From: Neodiprion pinetum
Lineage: Eukaryota > Arthropoda > Insecta > Hymenoptera > Diprionidae
Reading direction: 5' to 3'
DNA: 64,000 bases
NCBI RefSeq assembly: GCF_021155775.2
Contig: NC_060235.2
Span: forward strand, 38,108,607-38,172,606
Shown: positions 45,360 through 59,200 of the stretch, in pieces
How the letters are laid out: each line of letters begins with the position of its first letter
Numbering within the stretch: the stretch's first letter is position 1
Position numbers and translations under genes: made by a program
Notes under the pieces: model-generated
What the model was told of the DNA's origin: nothing
Seen by the model: the letters and a program-made list of their open reading frames with translations, nothing else
Databases searched by the model: none

Positions 45360-46267
45360 TTTCCTTCCTTCCTTCCTCCGCCGAAGGGTAAGTGGAAAAA
45401 ACAAACTTTTTCACGAATTGCTGCCGTGGGAGCGGCGCACGTGCAGCAAGCAAAGGCTCGGGTCAATCTCGTTGAGAAATACGCTTATATTCACTTGCAT
45501 TATATATAATACGAGCGTAATATATTTTCCTTCCTTATATACGAATAACTCCGATGACATTTTCGCACCCCAGAAACAAAAAAATCTAAAACGTCAATGT
45601 CGGAAGAAAAAAATGGAGGCGATTTGAAAATCTGCAGTACAACAACGATGCGTATTTATAAATATATATACATATAATTACGATTAATTATAGGCAATTA
45701 AACCGGTCAACAGGTAGACAAATTTTTCATTTTATTTTTGTATTACGATTGATTTTTCCTTGACGCTTACTTCTAGATGGACTGAAAAACGCGCTTCCAT
45801 ACTTTCCTTAAACTTTGTTATTTCGCAAGACGAAAAATCTGTCATCTCAGGGTGGCTGATTTTTAGTAAATTTGCCAAACACGTAATGTAGAAATTGAAA
45901 TCCATGAATAATTAGGTATCAATCTAACACCGTAGATGATGTCAAATTTCCGCATAGACCATAAAAATTGTCTATGCGTCCGTAGTACAGCTGCTAACTG
46001 GTAAATTTTTGACAATTTTCCTACCACCGCCATGTTGTATCAGCGCAGATCTGTCTTACAAGTAAGAAGTACCGTCAGCTTCCTCAAATTCGAGCGTTAT
46101 CTCTCACTGAATTCGAAAATACCGCTCTTCCGTTGAGAAGAACAAATGTTTCGCAGAATATTATCAATCTCCTCCACTCGTGAGGTAAAATAAACGAACT
46201 TAAATCCCATAGACAAAAATCGTGTAGTCTGCTCTCTAAATTTGAACAAGTGAATATTCACTGATTC

Positions 46268-46378
46268 CCAGTTATTCTTAAGTATACCACTGGAAAAAAA
46301 CAGTGCATACGGACCGACGTTACGGTGTCTTTTCACCGATATCCCACTGATTTTCTCCAGTGGTAGACTTATAACTGA
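46268..46378. repeat. Inverted repeat, hairpin-forming
   Basis: TACCACTGGA...CAGTG (46285-46305) is complementary to 46345-46365 with few mismatches. Pairing continues outward (CAGTTATTCTTAAG with CTTATAACTG). Confidence 0.65.
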
Positions 46379-49288
46379 TTGACACTTAGAGAGTGACGCT
46401 GGTGTTAAAAAAGCTACTTCTGGCCCTTTGGAATCCAAATCCATTCAGCATCCGGCGCGCGTCACGCGACGTGCATCATTCGGGAAACGCGAAATACCCG
46501 CGTTGCAAGCAGGATCGCGAATCGGTTCTCTCGTCGCGAGTCCTTCCGGCACTCCGCGTTCCTGCACCGAGCGACGCGCATCCCTTGCAGCCAATCCAGA
46601 GCCGGAGCAGCCGATCGAACGGGCCGGCATATCGCGACCGAATCTCCCGGTAAATCATATTGATTCCGCGTTAAAACTTTGATTTACGATAGCCTGTATG
46701 GTGCAGGAAAGCCCACGAGTCCCGTTCGAGGCTCTCCTTTCACGTCCCGTACGTCCTGCAGACCCGGGGTGACCTCGCTTGGCTAGTACATCAAATTTAT
46801 GTATAGAACGCGTTATACCGCCTCGGTACCTGCTGCAGGATACCCGCCTCGCGTTACACGACGATAAGATCGCCGTACCGTGCGCACCCTCCAATAATCT
46901 CTTCTCGATGTATACGAGCATCCGCGCCAAATTGCCTGCCCCTGCCCGTTACCCATTTCTGCAGGATTTTCCCCCTCGGATACCGACCGGGAATGATCGC
47001 TGAAAGTCATCGGCGAAGCTCGAAGCCACGGGGAAACACCGCGGCCACAAAGCGCGTTCGTACGTTGGATATTTGGGATGTTCTTTGGATTGGAAAGATG
47101 TTTTGTTAGCGTCCAGCGGAAGGAGAAAATGGTCTTCCAGTAGGCGGAGGAACCCGAAGAATTCACATGGAAATCGGCTGGATTTTCAGTACGTTACAGT
47201 ACGCATTATTCCGATCAGAAGTTCTCATGGACACAAGTCCCAAGAATCGGTGGTTTCCGATATACGATATTCGGAAGAAGGATTTCTTTTTATATAAATG
47301 GATTTCGTGATTTTCATGAATTATAAAGCCTGGAGGAAATTTGAAATAAAACAAATCGCTCAAAAAATTGCGCAGTTCATTATCGAAGACAGGCAGAAAG
47401 CTGTCATTGATTTCATCCATGAACTCGCTGGGTTACTGGAAGGGGATAAATGGAACGTCAGATTTTGCGCGAAGAAAGATACCCTCCGACTCTTGCAATA
47501 ATCGAGTTGTTCCGTTTTTCACGCGTCCGCGTCTCTGCAAATCGGCCGTGCAGCTTTTGAGTGATATATTTGATTTCAAGTCCCCCTTGAAGCTTTCTAA
47601 TTCGTAACAATGACGTAATCCATAGATATGAAAAAATCCACAGACCCACCTTCCAAACTTTTGATCGGGAGAATACGTACTATAAAATACTGAAAATCCA
47701 TCCAATTTCCGTAAGGATTCTGCGACGTCCTTTCCGACTACGGTCAACCGAACCAGAAAACAGATGCCTAGATAGGTATACCTGTGTACACCTCTGCACA
47801 GCGTAAACTTTGAAGAACTATAATAACAATAATCATATCGCAGTCACAACCGCAGTTGCCTCTCGAAGTACGTTGGTAGATACATGTATACCCATGTACG
47901 CCTCTCAACTGCGGTCGTAACATCAACATAATTTCCAGAGTCACCGGGCGCAGTTTCAATGAAGCACGAAGTACGTCGGGGTACGTAACCAGGGCTCATA
48001 ATGCCAGAAATTCGCTTGGAATTTGACCAAAGTAACCTTAAACGCCGCGCATATGCGTACATAAATTCCAGGGCCTTGTCTAAGTGCTTGTAATGTGCAT
48101 AAACGGAGAGGCGAGAGAGTTAACCAGATCTGATTAATTCTGCACCTCTGCTAATTCTTCTCGGTGAGGATAAGCCGTTTTCCGCAGTTCCCGGATGCTC
48201 GGATCCATTAGCTCGGTATATCGATGCAAGCCAATGCTTGAGACAGCAGGATCGTTCGTCACATTAGCCTTCGGCGTTGCTCCACCGTGCCGGGGTTCGA
48301 GTCCCGGTTATGTTTCCATGCCCTACTTAGCTTTGACACGTGACGTCAAACGCTTCCTCCATATCGCCGGAGCAGTCCGCACGCTCTGTATTTTGATTAC
48401 GGAAACTCCTGCTCCTGCAGGATTCAAACCGCAAACGCTCCTGCACAGGATATGGGATTTCCCGATTCACGTTGACGTGAATCCAGACCTAAAGTCTTAT
48501 TTTTGCCAACGAATTGATGAGAACGAATTAAGCAAAATGTCTCTGTTGTGTACGGATTCTCAGTAAATTGGGCAGAACGCTTAAGAATTAATATCGATCA
48601 TCAATTTGAGAAAAGATTTTCTACAATTCTACAACGTTGAAAATGTTTAAACCCTGTGGTGTTTGCAACCTGATTCCAGTGTTTTTGAGCTAAATCCGAA
48701 GTCCGAATTACAAAACCTTATCTCAAATCGTTCGTGTTTTATCTTTGCCTCTGTTGTTCAAATTTCCTCAGAATCGTAACTTTCCCAAAGTCTGCCGATG
48801 CAGTATAATTCACATTCACTGTAATTGGACAAAGTGAAAATTTGCTTAAAACTTACTTCCGTTTCGCCAACTTCTAACCCACATACCGATTCATCCCCAA
48901 TCTCTTGTCCCTTCGATTGTCCGAGGTGAAAGATTCGCCTTCGTTGAAGCTTGTCGACTGAATTTCGCCCTTCTCCCTTACACCCTGAAAGCTGCTGATC
49001 GTGAATGTGAATCGGTGCAATACAGCCGGTGCAGTTGGTGACCGGAGGGCGTTCATCCGTGTGGAGAACATCGCCCGTATGGTGCACCATGGCAGCTGGA
49101 AATGGTCGACCAGGGTCGCGTTTGGAGGCGGCATGCACTCCGCACCGAGGCAGAGCTTCGTTCAACCTGCATCTCAGTACCAGCAGCGTTGCAGATAGCG
49201 AGCTATTTTGGTAAACTGGAGTAAACTGGAGGCTCCAGTGCAGCAGCAGCATGTGCTACCTGCAGCCGAGAGAAGGCACAGACAGAGA

Positions 49289-49291
<3 letters not shown>

Positions 49292-49322
<31 letters not shown>
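49292..49322. repeat. GA microsatellite
   Basis: (GA)n tract at the edge of a GC-rich patch. Confidence 0.9.
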
Positions 49323-49325
<3 letters not shown>

Positions 49326-50270
49326 GATAGGAGAGAGCGAGAGAGAAAGTCACAGCCCGAAAGCCACGGTACAACACCGCTCGAGTCCATGTACGCGTAA
49401 ATTGGATGGGAAATTTAGTGGTTTAGCTTGCAAATATCCATTCGCTCGGGGTGATGGTGCCGCTGTTGGTGCGTAGACGTCGCTCCGCCGATACATGGTG
49501 CATTCTCTACGCGTTCGTAAGTGGTGTGGACGTAATTGTACACGTCGTGCATTGGGATACCTGCACGTGTTATACCTCTGCTCTGCGTGTATTATACGCG
49601 ATATATACAGAAACCCGTATACCTGTGGATGTTTCGCTGATAGCATTTATTACGCCTCGGTTAAACCACGTTCGCTATGGGCAATAGACGATGCAAACAA
49701 TTAGAGGGGACAGCTTGTACAATGTGAAACGGCATATTTTCACTTGAAATTTTTTTCCTTTTCAGCACGTCACTCCGCGTTGTTTCGAACGGTGTTAATC
49801 CCGATCCGACGTTTGCCGGATCGTGTTTCAACACCGTGAAATACGTTCCATCATATTTATCGCAGATTTTTCTTGTTATTGTTTGTTTTGTTTTTTTTTT
49901 ACTTCTTCTTTTTCAAATGGAAATTGTACCAATTTTTCAACCCAATTAAGGCAAAACGGCGCCACGTGTTTATATATGCAAACTCTGGCGAACAGCGAAC
50001 GGTTCTCGTTTTATAATCAGAATAATATTTATTGTAATACGAGGTGTGTTTTAAACTTTTCTAAGAATTTTCCCCGTGTATCGGCATAATATTCACACGT
50101 AAGAAATCCCTATTTACACGCATACATGTAGAACAACATCAACAGGTGGTTTTCCGAATGAATTTTCATGGCATTCGACGTAGAATTTCTGCAGGCAAAC
50201 TTCATAGTTGGTAAAATTCAATAACTCGCAATGGATTACGCATATATACCGAAAATACATGATATAATCT

Positions 50271-50273
<3 letters not shown>

Positions 50274-50302
<29 letters not shown>
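50274..50302. repeat. (TA)n microsatellite
   Basis: Uninterrupted TA repeat. Confidence 0.9.
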
Positions 50303-50311
<9 letters not shown>

Positions 50312-53178
50312 TATAGTGGGGTAAGAAGGTATTCAGACTGGGGAGAGTAACTGGTTAGGTATACCCACGTTCCGCGGTGATGTTATACGCGAGTTACGAA
50401 GCTGAAAGACGTCATAAGTCCTGCTTAACATCTTCGCGGGGACGTTATATAACCTGCAAGTTGGAGAGAAACTTTTTAATTTACTCGTTTACCCTGAAAG
50501 TTTCTACAGTTCACAAATGAAAGGAGATGTGTACGTACGACGATCCTTTACATTGCTGTGAAAGCAACAACGGAAAAATTAAGAGAAAAAAAAAGTAAAA
50601 ATAAATAAAAGAAAGGGTGAAGGTTTTCTCGAGATAACGAAAGTGGAGAAATTGTGCACAGTATTGCATGATTCGCAAATCGGAGGCCTTTGCGAGGAAG
50701 AATAAGAAAATACATGTTTTGCCGTAGACGAGGGGGAGATGAGGGTAAAAAAAAGGGGCCTCAAGACCCTGACCCTAATTCCTAATTCGCAAGACCACGA
50801 ATGGAATACCCCCAAGCTTTATCCATCTAATGGACGCCCGCATTGCCCAGGAAACGGTAAAACGGGGAAAACGCAAATCTGCATAAATGATATACCGGGA
50901 AACCAGACAAAGGAGCTTCGTTACGGCTGCATTAAAATTTAATAAAATATATCTGCGGGGATTCTGGTGGATGTTCATCCGAACCGCCAAACAGCCGACT
51001 AGTTTTCTGCCTGCTTCCAGACCCCGTGGTTTTATGCCACTTTGGATTGTAATTTACGCAGAGAATTCGGCTTCGACGTAACCGGATAACTCGGTTTCCC
51101 ATATAAACTTATGCCCCGCGTCCCATGGCACGCTCAACAGTCACATCCGTAACCCTTGCCATCCTCATTTAGCGTTTCGTGTCTTGAATCGTCGAGACTT
51201 TCGATCATTCGGTTTCCTCAATTTCTCGTAAATCATCGTTTCGAGGCTGAACGAACAGCTCTGTTATGGAAAATAAGCAAGCGACTGACTAAATCGACCG
51301 TTTCAGAAAGGATGTAAAATTTATACTCGAGAGCGGAGTAAACGTGTCAGCTAAAGCATCGGTATTCAGGATTATATAATCTAAAACGTATGACTGGATT
51401 TAAATTGACGTTAACAATTTTTACACTCAATGACCTGACGATTCAATACTCGATCATTTGCAGTCAAATTTACTCAATTGTTGAATACCTTTCTAATTAA
51501 ATTACATCTTTTTCGTCGAATAAAATTGCATGGTCTGTGTCACTAGAAATGATGTTATTCCTTGGTTTCGTTTTTAGGCTCAACATTCATTCCCGCCTTA
51601 ACGCTAAATAGAAATCATTTAGGAAAATCTATCATAGCTGAAGGCACTTGACGAGGCCCGATACTATCAATTTATACACTCCTTCGTTTTTCTCCGGTTA
51701 ATATAACTTCCCCTGTTCTAACTTGCTCCTGCAGGATCAGCCAGAGGTAAATCGATATCCTAATCCTTAATGCCGGTAGGTATTCCAACTCAACGGTTGA
51801 GCTAATCTCGAGTTAATACTTCGGACTTGGAGCCCATAGTTAGAATGCTGGTATGCGGGCAACTATACACGAGAGTGGTGATCCACTCTCTCGCCTCACC
51901 GCAGAGACACGTAATTGAGGAAATACGTACGCGTAATAATAATCATTTACGTATTATATGTATAATATTATAACAGGCTTCGGGAATTGACTATCCTTAC
52001 AATGACCCCAGGATGTCTATTCGTCGGTAGCGTAGCGAAACATTGAACACAGAATCGAGTTTCGCCAGTCCTGTGAAAACCACCTTTTTTTTCACAAGAA
52101 TTGTAATTCAATTTTATCCTGCGAACACGCTGCCCGAGGTTCTATTCAATTTATTAACGCAATTGACTCGACTAATTGAACGAGACTCGGAAGAGCCGAT
52201 TTGTTTTCAGGTATAAAATAGAGGGAAAAAGTGCCAATGAAAAGAAAATATGGACGAGAAGAAGAACGAGAAAAAAAAATAAATAAATAAAAAAGTAACA
52301 AAGTTGACTGAAAAATACTGCACGAAGGCGAATAATCCTCTCATCTCTGCCAGCGAAGAAGAAGAAGAGGAACAAACAATCGGGATAATTGTTCGGTGTG
52401 TCCGTTTCAACGAACTGCAACTACATCGGATCTCCTTCTTTTAACTTTTGTTTCCTGTTTTATTTTATTTTCTTTCGCATGCATTCAATTTGGCGGATTG
52501 GTTCAATTTTATAAAATTAGCAAACGAGCTTCTACTCGTCGCTTTGTACAGTAACGAGTTACATGACATTCGTTCACTCGTCGGTGATTGCCGCGAGCAG
52601 GGAATAAAATGGCATAAAATGTAATAAGAAAATAAAAAAATAAAACCTTTGCCACTCTGCAGCGTGCTTTAGTTCACTATCGTTTGTCCGAAAGCGATTA
52701 TTTTATTTAACGTATCATTGTGGCTAGACTAATGAACGGAACAGAGTGAACCAAAACGCATTTGAAAGCTGCGTATTTTCGCTTTGAAACACAAAAAAGA
52801 ATTTCAAATTATCTTAACAATTGACACGTGTAAGTGTCACGTGAAATTTGGCTTAGCAGTGACTTTTTTTACCAGATACACTAATATTTATTTTTTTAGA
52901 CGTTCGGGAACGTTTTTATTAATTTCTCGAAAACAACAAGTTGATTCAAAAATCCGTTCCATAGGAGCTTAGAGGATATATTGACGATTTTAAAAAGTCT
53001 TGGTTTTTGTGTTTCAGATATTCCACACGTTAAAACAGACCGCCAATTTCTTTATAATTTTAATGAAAAAATGGGAAAATGTTCTTGAAACTACAAATAA
53101 TAACGCCTCCAAAATCAGATTGTTCCAAATGTTTTCATTTTACTTAAAAAAAAAAAAAAAAAAAACAATCTTAAAACT

Positions 53179-53197
53179 AGGTATGATTTTAGACCGT
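53179..53197. repeat. Dispersed 19-mer, copy 2
   Basis: Identical to 30107-30125 and also preceded by a long A-run. Confidence 0.6.
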
Positions 53198-54712
53198 CCA
53201 ATTAATACAGATGGACGAATTTACTTCTCGATCTTTTTGATCATTCTCGTTTCTACTCTTTTCCATGACGTATCGTTAATGTTATACTTTTTTATTCCGT
53301 CCCTTTTCTTCTTCTACTTTTCACGTATACATATAAGATGAAACGAACGAAGGCGCGAAAATCTCCTTTGTCATCATCAACCGGAAGCAACGTGCAGAGT
53401 GGAAGTAATTTGAAACCGGGGTGAGGATTTCGCTTCTAGGCGTTATATATCCCGGGCCGCAGAAAGGGGGAAATTGAATGCCCGGCCAATTATTGACGAT
53501 CTCGATGAGGTCTAATCACGTTTCCTGTTTCCTACTTGGTTTCCTCTTTCCTTCCTCTTTCTCTTCGGCAATCCTCCGTCATCAATCGACTCTTCAATGT
53601 GCATTTCTTGTACATGTATATTATGTCTGTAATAAAAGCGGTTCTGCGATACCATGAAACGATCGCGTAAAACGCGGCTGTAAAATAGCTCGACGAGGTT
53701 TATCATATACATACATACATATATATGTATGTACATATGTACACGCTGACAAGAGCAAGAAATTACCCGACCCTTAGGCAAATCAACTCAATACACAGTG
53801 AACGAACCCTTCCGTTCCGAAGAGAATAAACGAACCGTGACCTATAAAATGATCGCAAAACGGTGACGGTTTATAACTATTGTCGGGGAACGAAAGCCGC
53901 TTGGTAAATATTCACACGTTATTGTTCGCTAAAAAGTTATCCTGTAGATTACGTTAATTCGAACCGCCACCCCCTTCGCCTCGATTATCCTACCGCACTA
54001 AAATTAAAAGTTTGACAAATTAAATTGGCCAGTGGTTAAGCCGAGAAACAATTCCGATTTATCGCCACCGCAAATATGTTTGCAAATGCCTGCAATCCAC
54101 CCCCCGGGCCGAAAGTTGTGTAATCCATTTGGATTTGAAAACGCGGCTAGGTTAAACGTCGGGAAAACAATCGCACGATGAGAATTATGTATCGTTGCGA
54201 ATTTGAAAATGGAGGATAAGTTTCTTTTGTCTCTTATTTCGAACCTTTAACTATTACATCGACACACTCATTGTCGGTCAGACAATTGTACAACAGTCAA
54301 TTACTGGTTTAGGTACTAGAAATTACCTTGCGCTGTTTATTGTGCGAGAATTTGAATAACATTCGTTATTCTCTAGCTATCCAGGAAGGCGTTCATTTTG
54401 TTTATAAATTGTGGAGTGGACGATGCAGTCAAAATATGTTGGTAACAGGGAGGCAGGGATATGAATGAAAAAGTAAGGAAACGAAAGGAGGGAAGTAGAA
54501 AAAACATGGGTGAAAAGAAAAAAGAACCGGGTCGATGTGACGATCGCGGGACTGACGCTAAACGCTACGTAAATCAAAAAAATCCCGAATCGTGATGGCC
54601 TGAAAATCAATTTTCGTAGAAATGCACGTGAAGTACACAGCAGATCTAAGCTGTGTGTTGCAGAGTCTTGAGTGCAAACGGCAAGAAATATGAATAAACT
54701 GGTCATAGAGGT

Positions 54713-55293
54713 ATAAGCGGGGTTGAAGTTTCGAATTTGGAAAGTTCCGAAAGCCCCTAGTTCCGAATTATTTCGTGGCGAAACTTGAAGCAAAGATGAA
54801 TCAGATTTTGACGGAACAAAAGTTTCGAACGGTCGGCAACCCGACGGATCAAAGTTTCGAAATGCAAGATTCCGGAAATTCAAGTTACGACGGAGAAAAA
54901 TTCCGAAAATTAAAATATACTCATGGGTGTAAAAAATGAGAACAACCGAAAATCAGACTGATCAGGATTCCGAACGTAAGCGTATCGAAATCAAAAACAA
55001 AGTAAGATCAAAGTGGTTGAATTTCACCAAGCCAAAAATTCACGGAACCGAAAATCTTCGATAACTCGGAATTTCGATGTTTCAGTTTTTTAAACTATCT
55101 CATTTTCGAATTTTCGGAACTTTGACTCGTCGGAATTACGCCCGTTCGGCATTTTGTCTCTTCGAAATTTCGCCCTTTCGAAAATTCGATGTTCCGTCAA
55201 AGTTTGATTTCTTTACTTTATAACTTTCGCCACCAAAAAACTGGGAATCTGTCGCTTTCGGAGCTTTTCAAATTCGGAATTCCGATCCCGCCC
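54713..55293. mobile_element. Foldback element with ~190-bp diverged inverted arms
   Basis: Left arm (about 54713-54905) and the reverse complement of the right arm (about 55105-55293) share TTTGACGGAACA (one mismatch), GTGGCGAAA.TT and AG.TCCGAAAG. The whole is built of short TTCGAAA/TTCCGAA words. It also explains the 168-codon minus-strand open frame overlapping its left arm. Confidence 0.65.
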
Positions 55294-55538
55294 CATGAAT
55301 ATCAGCGACGTCTACAGATCTCATGCATGAATTCAGTCATTCTTATACAGTGTCACACCGCGTGTCAGTGTGTCGGTATATTACAATATGTCTAAAGCGT
55401 AATACCACACAAACTTCGTCAACTAATGGCTGTTGCTGAAAATCTTTGGTAGGTGTACGTATATATGGTGTAAGGTGGCCGGGTGGGTGGCTATAATAAT
55501 TACCCACCACCCTGGCGTGCCATTAACTTTGTAGAAGG

Positions 55539-55576
55539 ATGGCAGGTAGGTAGGAAGGTAGGAAGGAAGGAAGGTA
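55539..55576. repeat. GGTA/GGAA tetranucleotide repeat
   Basis: Tandem AGGT and AGGA units over about 38 bp. Confidence 0.85.
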
Positions 55577-56207
55577 CTACCGCCAGTTGACGACTTCTCG
55601 GTGTAGTTTAACAATAGATTGAGAATTTCGTGTCACGCGAGAGTCGAGATAAACGCAGTGTGACTCGGAACTCCGTTAGTTTGCAACGTGTCTGCGCAAA
55701 GTGGCAATATCGAATTTGCTTACAAAAATACTCTTTGTTACAAGTAAGAAGAAAGGAAAACTAAGCAAGAATTAATTCAAGAATATGAGGATCGCCAATG
55801 TTATCATTCCTGTTGTCCAACATCAACTTGTTTCTAATCAGTGAAACTCACGGAACAATTAATAATAAAAAAACAAATAAATAATTCAGCCTGCAAAACC
55901 GTGCAGTATTTTTTTTATAAACGCCAACGAGAAAACTGTTAATATTTACATCGTACACTGCACAGTTCTGAGCCGGTGATTGCTAACCGGAAAATGGGGG
56001 AATTAGCCCTTGCAATGTTCGTTTCACGTAGCTCATTTGCTATAAAAATCTCTTGGCACGGATGATTCGGCTGTGAAGCGATAAAAAAAAAAAATTTGCT
56101 TCCATTTCGCCTTTTTTTTTAAACTTTAAATATTCATTGAATTTTACAAAATAGAGCCTGCAGATTTCAATGCCATAAAAACGAACAATTTTTTTCCATA
56201 CAGAAGT

Positions 56208-56260
56208 ACTGAGAAAAATTTCATCCGTCTAGTTACTAGAAAATTCTAGTAAAATGGATG
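56208..56260. repeat. Dispersed repeat copy 2
   Basis: Shares the 17-mer ACTGAGAAAAATTTCAT and a following AGTTACTAGAAAATTCTAGT with the copy near 41.15 kb. Confidence 0.6.
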
Positions 56261-59200
56261 AAGTTACAAGAAAAGAGTTTAAATTAATGTTACGATTAAA
56301 CAAGAAAATGTGCTGTAGATATAATTATTCACTGTAATTACACTTGTATGTATAAAATTTTTTGAAAAAGAAGAGTAACGAATACCAGATTTGCCGGTTG
56401 CTCAGAATTTAAAATTTTCCGTATCAATAAGCCGACCGTTCTGTCGAGTTTTCGTATTTGAATAAAAACGCTGTTCCGCGATGACAGACGAACGAATCGT
56501 CGTACGATCACCAGGCCGAAAGTCGGAAATGCGCGGGGGCTTGAGAAAGTGGCAAGCGAAGGGGTTGGAGGGTGGCGAATTCGCCCTTCGGGCGGATATC
56601 CGCGTCCCTTCCTTGCGCTGCAGGGCGGGCAAAGGTACGAAGAAGATGGAAGATCCGGGGTTGCAGGATTGAATTAATTTGCCACCGGCTATAAAATCAA
56701 ATCACGGTAGGAACGGGAGCTTTGCGCCTCGCACCTTGCAGCTTTGGGCGCTGGGGCATCGTAAGTAACTATGCGAGGTGAATAATAACCAATTCCGGGT
56801 GGGGCCCGGCTGGATTATTAATGGCGTGAAATTGAGCCTCGAACCCCGGTCTCGTGGAGAGCAAAAAAAAAAAAAAAACTAAATAAAAAATAAAATACAA
56901 AAAATAAACTCCCAGTACCTCCTCGCGAAGACAAGTTTTTGCACTGACATTTGTCATTCGTTATTGTATTAATGTTGCACACGTAATATACATTATATAT
57001 GTTTAATATGCTGCACGCCGGGGACGGAAGACCGGATTAAAAAATCGCTGAGACAACTTCGAAAATTGTTACGGATTTGTCGTATAATGTTTGAAAATTG
57101 ATAACACAGAAGAAATGATGCTGTGATAAGGTTGAAATGTGAAGCTGCGGAGGTTGATGAATCGAATTTTATTTAAAAAAAACATCGAATTCTTGACGGG
57201 TTAAAGGTAAAATAAAATCTCACCAGCTAAGCCAAGTAACACAAAGAACCTTTAGCGATGTTCAAAAATTGAAAAATTCCATTACATGAATATTCCTAAT
57301 TAAAACTGTACAATTTTGATAAATTAATGCTCGTTTTGCTCGTCAATGGAATTTCTGCAAATTGCCTGAGAAATGACATTTTAAAACCTCTGTAACTGTA
57401 TTTTTTTTTATAAATAATGACAATCTAATAAACATTATAATTCAACGAAATCAGTCGCACAGTGCGTTTTGGTCAAACAAATACGATCATTCAATTACTC
57501 TGAACTTACTAATGATAATTATTGAAGAAAAATTTCCTCCGATATTCACGCGTATAAGATATTTTTATGCGTCCAAAAGACGGTCCTTGAATGCGAAAAT
57601 TGAACTCACTAAATTGTATTCGATTAGTGGCCCGTAACAAATGTTACACCAACGGACTTCTTTTTCTTTCGACGCGTTTTTGTTCGGACCAAAGCCGCGT
57701 TACACCCTCGAACGAGACATTAGGCGATACTTCTCCGAATCTTATAAAAAGCGAGGAAAGAATGGATGAGACATTAGGCGTCGAGAGGCGTGTATCGCCG
57801 CCTCTTAGGTGCCTTTTAGCGAATTAGATGTCATTGTATATCTGCGGGGGCGTAAAACCGATGCTTCCCGAAATTCGGCATGAGAGTATGAACTCGGGTC
57901 TTTTACACAAAACTCCGAAGAAAAACATTTCGAATGACGAGCCGCGACTTTGCTGGCTGGTATAATTTACGTTTAATATTCAGTTCGGCGGTTGAAACTT
58001 GTAGGGTGGGTGGGGGGGGTTGAGTTTCCGAGGGGTTGAAGGTGCAGGGTGGCTGGTTAAACCTGGGTCTCGTTTTCAAGGAAAAAGTTTCTGTGCTTGC
58101 AACTCGGCAGACGCAGACGGCGGTGGTTAATTCAATTTCTTTTCTTTTTCTTACCGCTGTTTTTCTTGTCCATTTCTTTTTCTTTTCGAATTTTTTATTT
58201 TATATATTTTTTTTTTCATCCCCTTTAACAATTTTTTTCCTCCTCCTTCTCCGTCCTCGCTCGTCACTTGGCATTTTCGTCGCTCGACGCCGCGTCGCAC
58301 TGACACCGTTTCCCCAACGGACTTTTCGACGATTTAATTAGAAAGATCACATCTACCCGTCAGCCCCAAAAATACTGGATTCAACGGAGCGTTATTATAG
58401 GAAAAAATCTCTCGGCCCTCGAGTATTACCGGTAAAAGTTTAAGACGCTCGTTTCTGTTAGCTATGTACTTTTTTCTTTTTTTCTTTTTCTTTTTTTTTC
58501 TTCTTCATCATTTTCATATTATACCGTAGCTAAGCGTTGGGTAATATATTTTATACGCATAGGCGCGAGTTTTTACCAGTCTCATGGGACAAGACTCCTT
58601 TTTTTATTCGGATGAAGCAAAACGAATCAAGTCGGAGCTCTTCTGCATGGAAAGAAGTCGAACAAAAATTTTTTACATCGGTATTAGTCACGCGTGAAAA
58701 TTTATCCTTCGTTTTGAAAATCGTCCGTACATTATATACGTTCGCGCAGTTTCATTCGCAGATCAGAATTTACTGCTAATCCGTTTGTATGTACGGATAT
58801 TTTGTTTGCATACCATTGGCATCGACGATATATACCTATACATAATATCCTACCTATAGATAAGCACGTAGATACGTTATGTATGCATACAAACAAATTA
58901 TGCACATACATCGCGATATTTTGTTCAATAAGTATACATTTACATGTGTATATATGTGTCTATATACGTATATATGTACGGTATATGATAAGCCAATTCG
59001 TTTTCCGTTTGCCACGAGTTATTAACGAATGGTTTCTGCATGCAGATAGGGGCGCTAAACAACGGTTGTTTCTATTTCATTGGGGCGTGTGTACGGGTAG
59101 CTTCTATGTGAAAATGATATAGTTTTATTTTATATTGAACGAAGTATAAATGAAGTTTGAATCAAACGATCGATACAACGTATATGCAATATGCATAACG

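Larger units (their letters stand above)
45173..54712. other. Upstream region, no gene recognised
   Basis: Includes GC-richer, CpG-containing patches at 46.44-47.05 and 48.99-49.26 kb, with overlapping open frames on both strands. None shows a domain or fits the phase needed to join the first visible agrin exon. Confidence 0.5.

Noticed and set aside
46393..46682. Overlapping open frames on both strands in a CpG-containing patch
   Set aside because: Both strands are open because of composition; no conserved pattern. It could be regulatory DNA but nothing supports a gene.
48210..48312. A tRNA-like B-box (GGTTCGAGTCC) with an A-box-like TAGCTCGG upstream
   Set aside because: The T-arm does not pair fully around a 7-nt loop, the boxes are too far apart, and no acceptor stem or anticodon arm is seen. 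At most a decayed tRNA-derived SINE.
48758..49252. Minus-strand frame starting MLLLHWSLQ behind a TC tract and CTGCAG, as a possible first agrin exon
   Set aside because: The only good donor (GTAAGG) would create a TAA on joining to the first visible agrin exon. No domain resemblance, and the other frame is equally open.
54377..54883. Minus-strand open frame of 168 codons
   Set aside because: Overlaps the inverted-repeat arm with TTCGAAA words. The translated sequence is low-complexity and has no domain.
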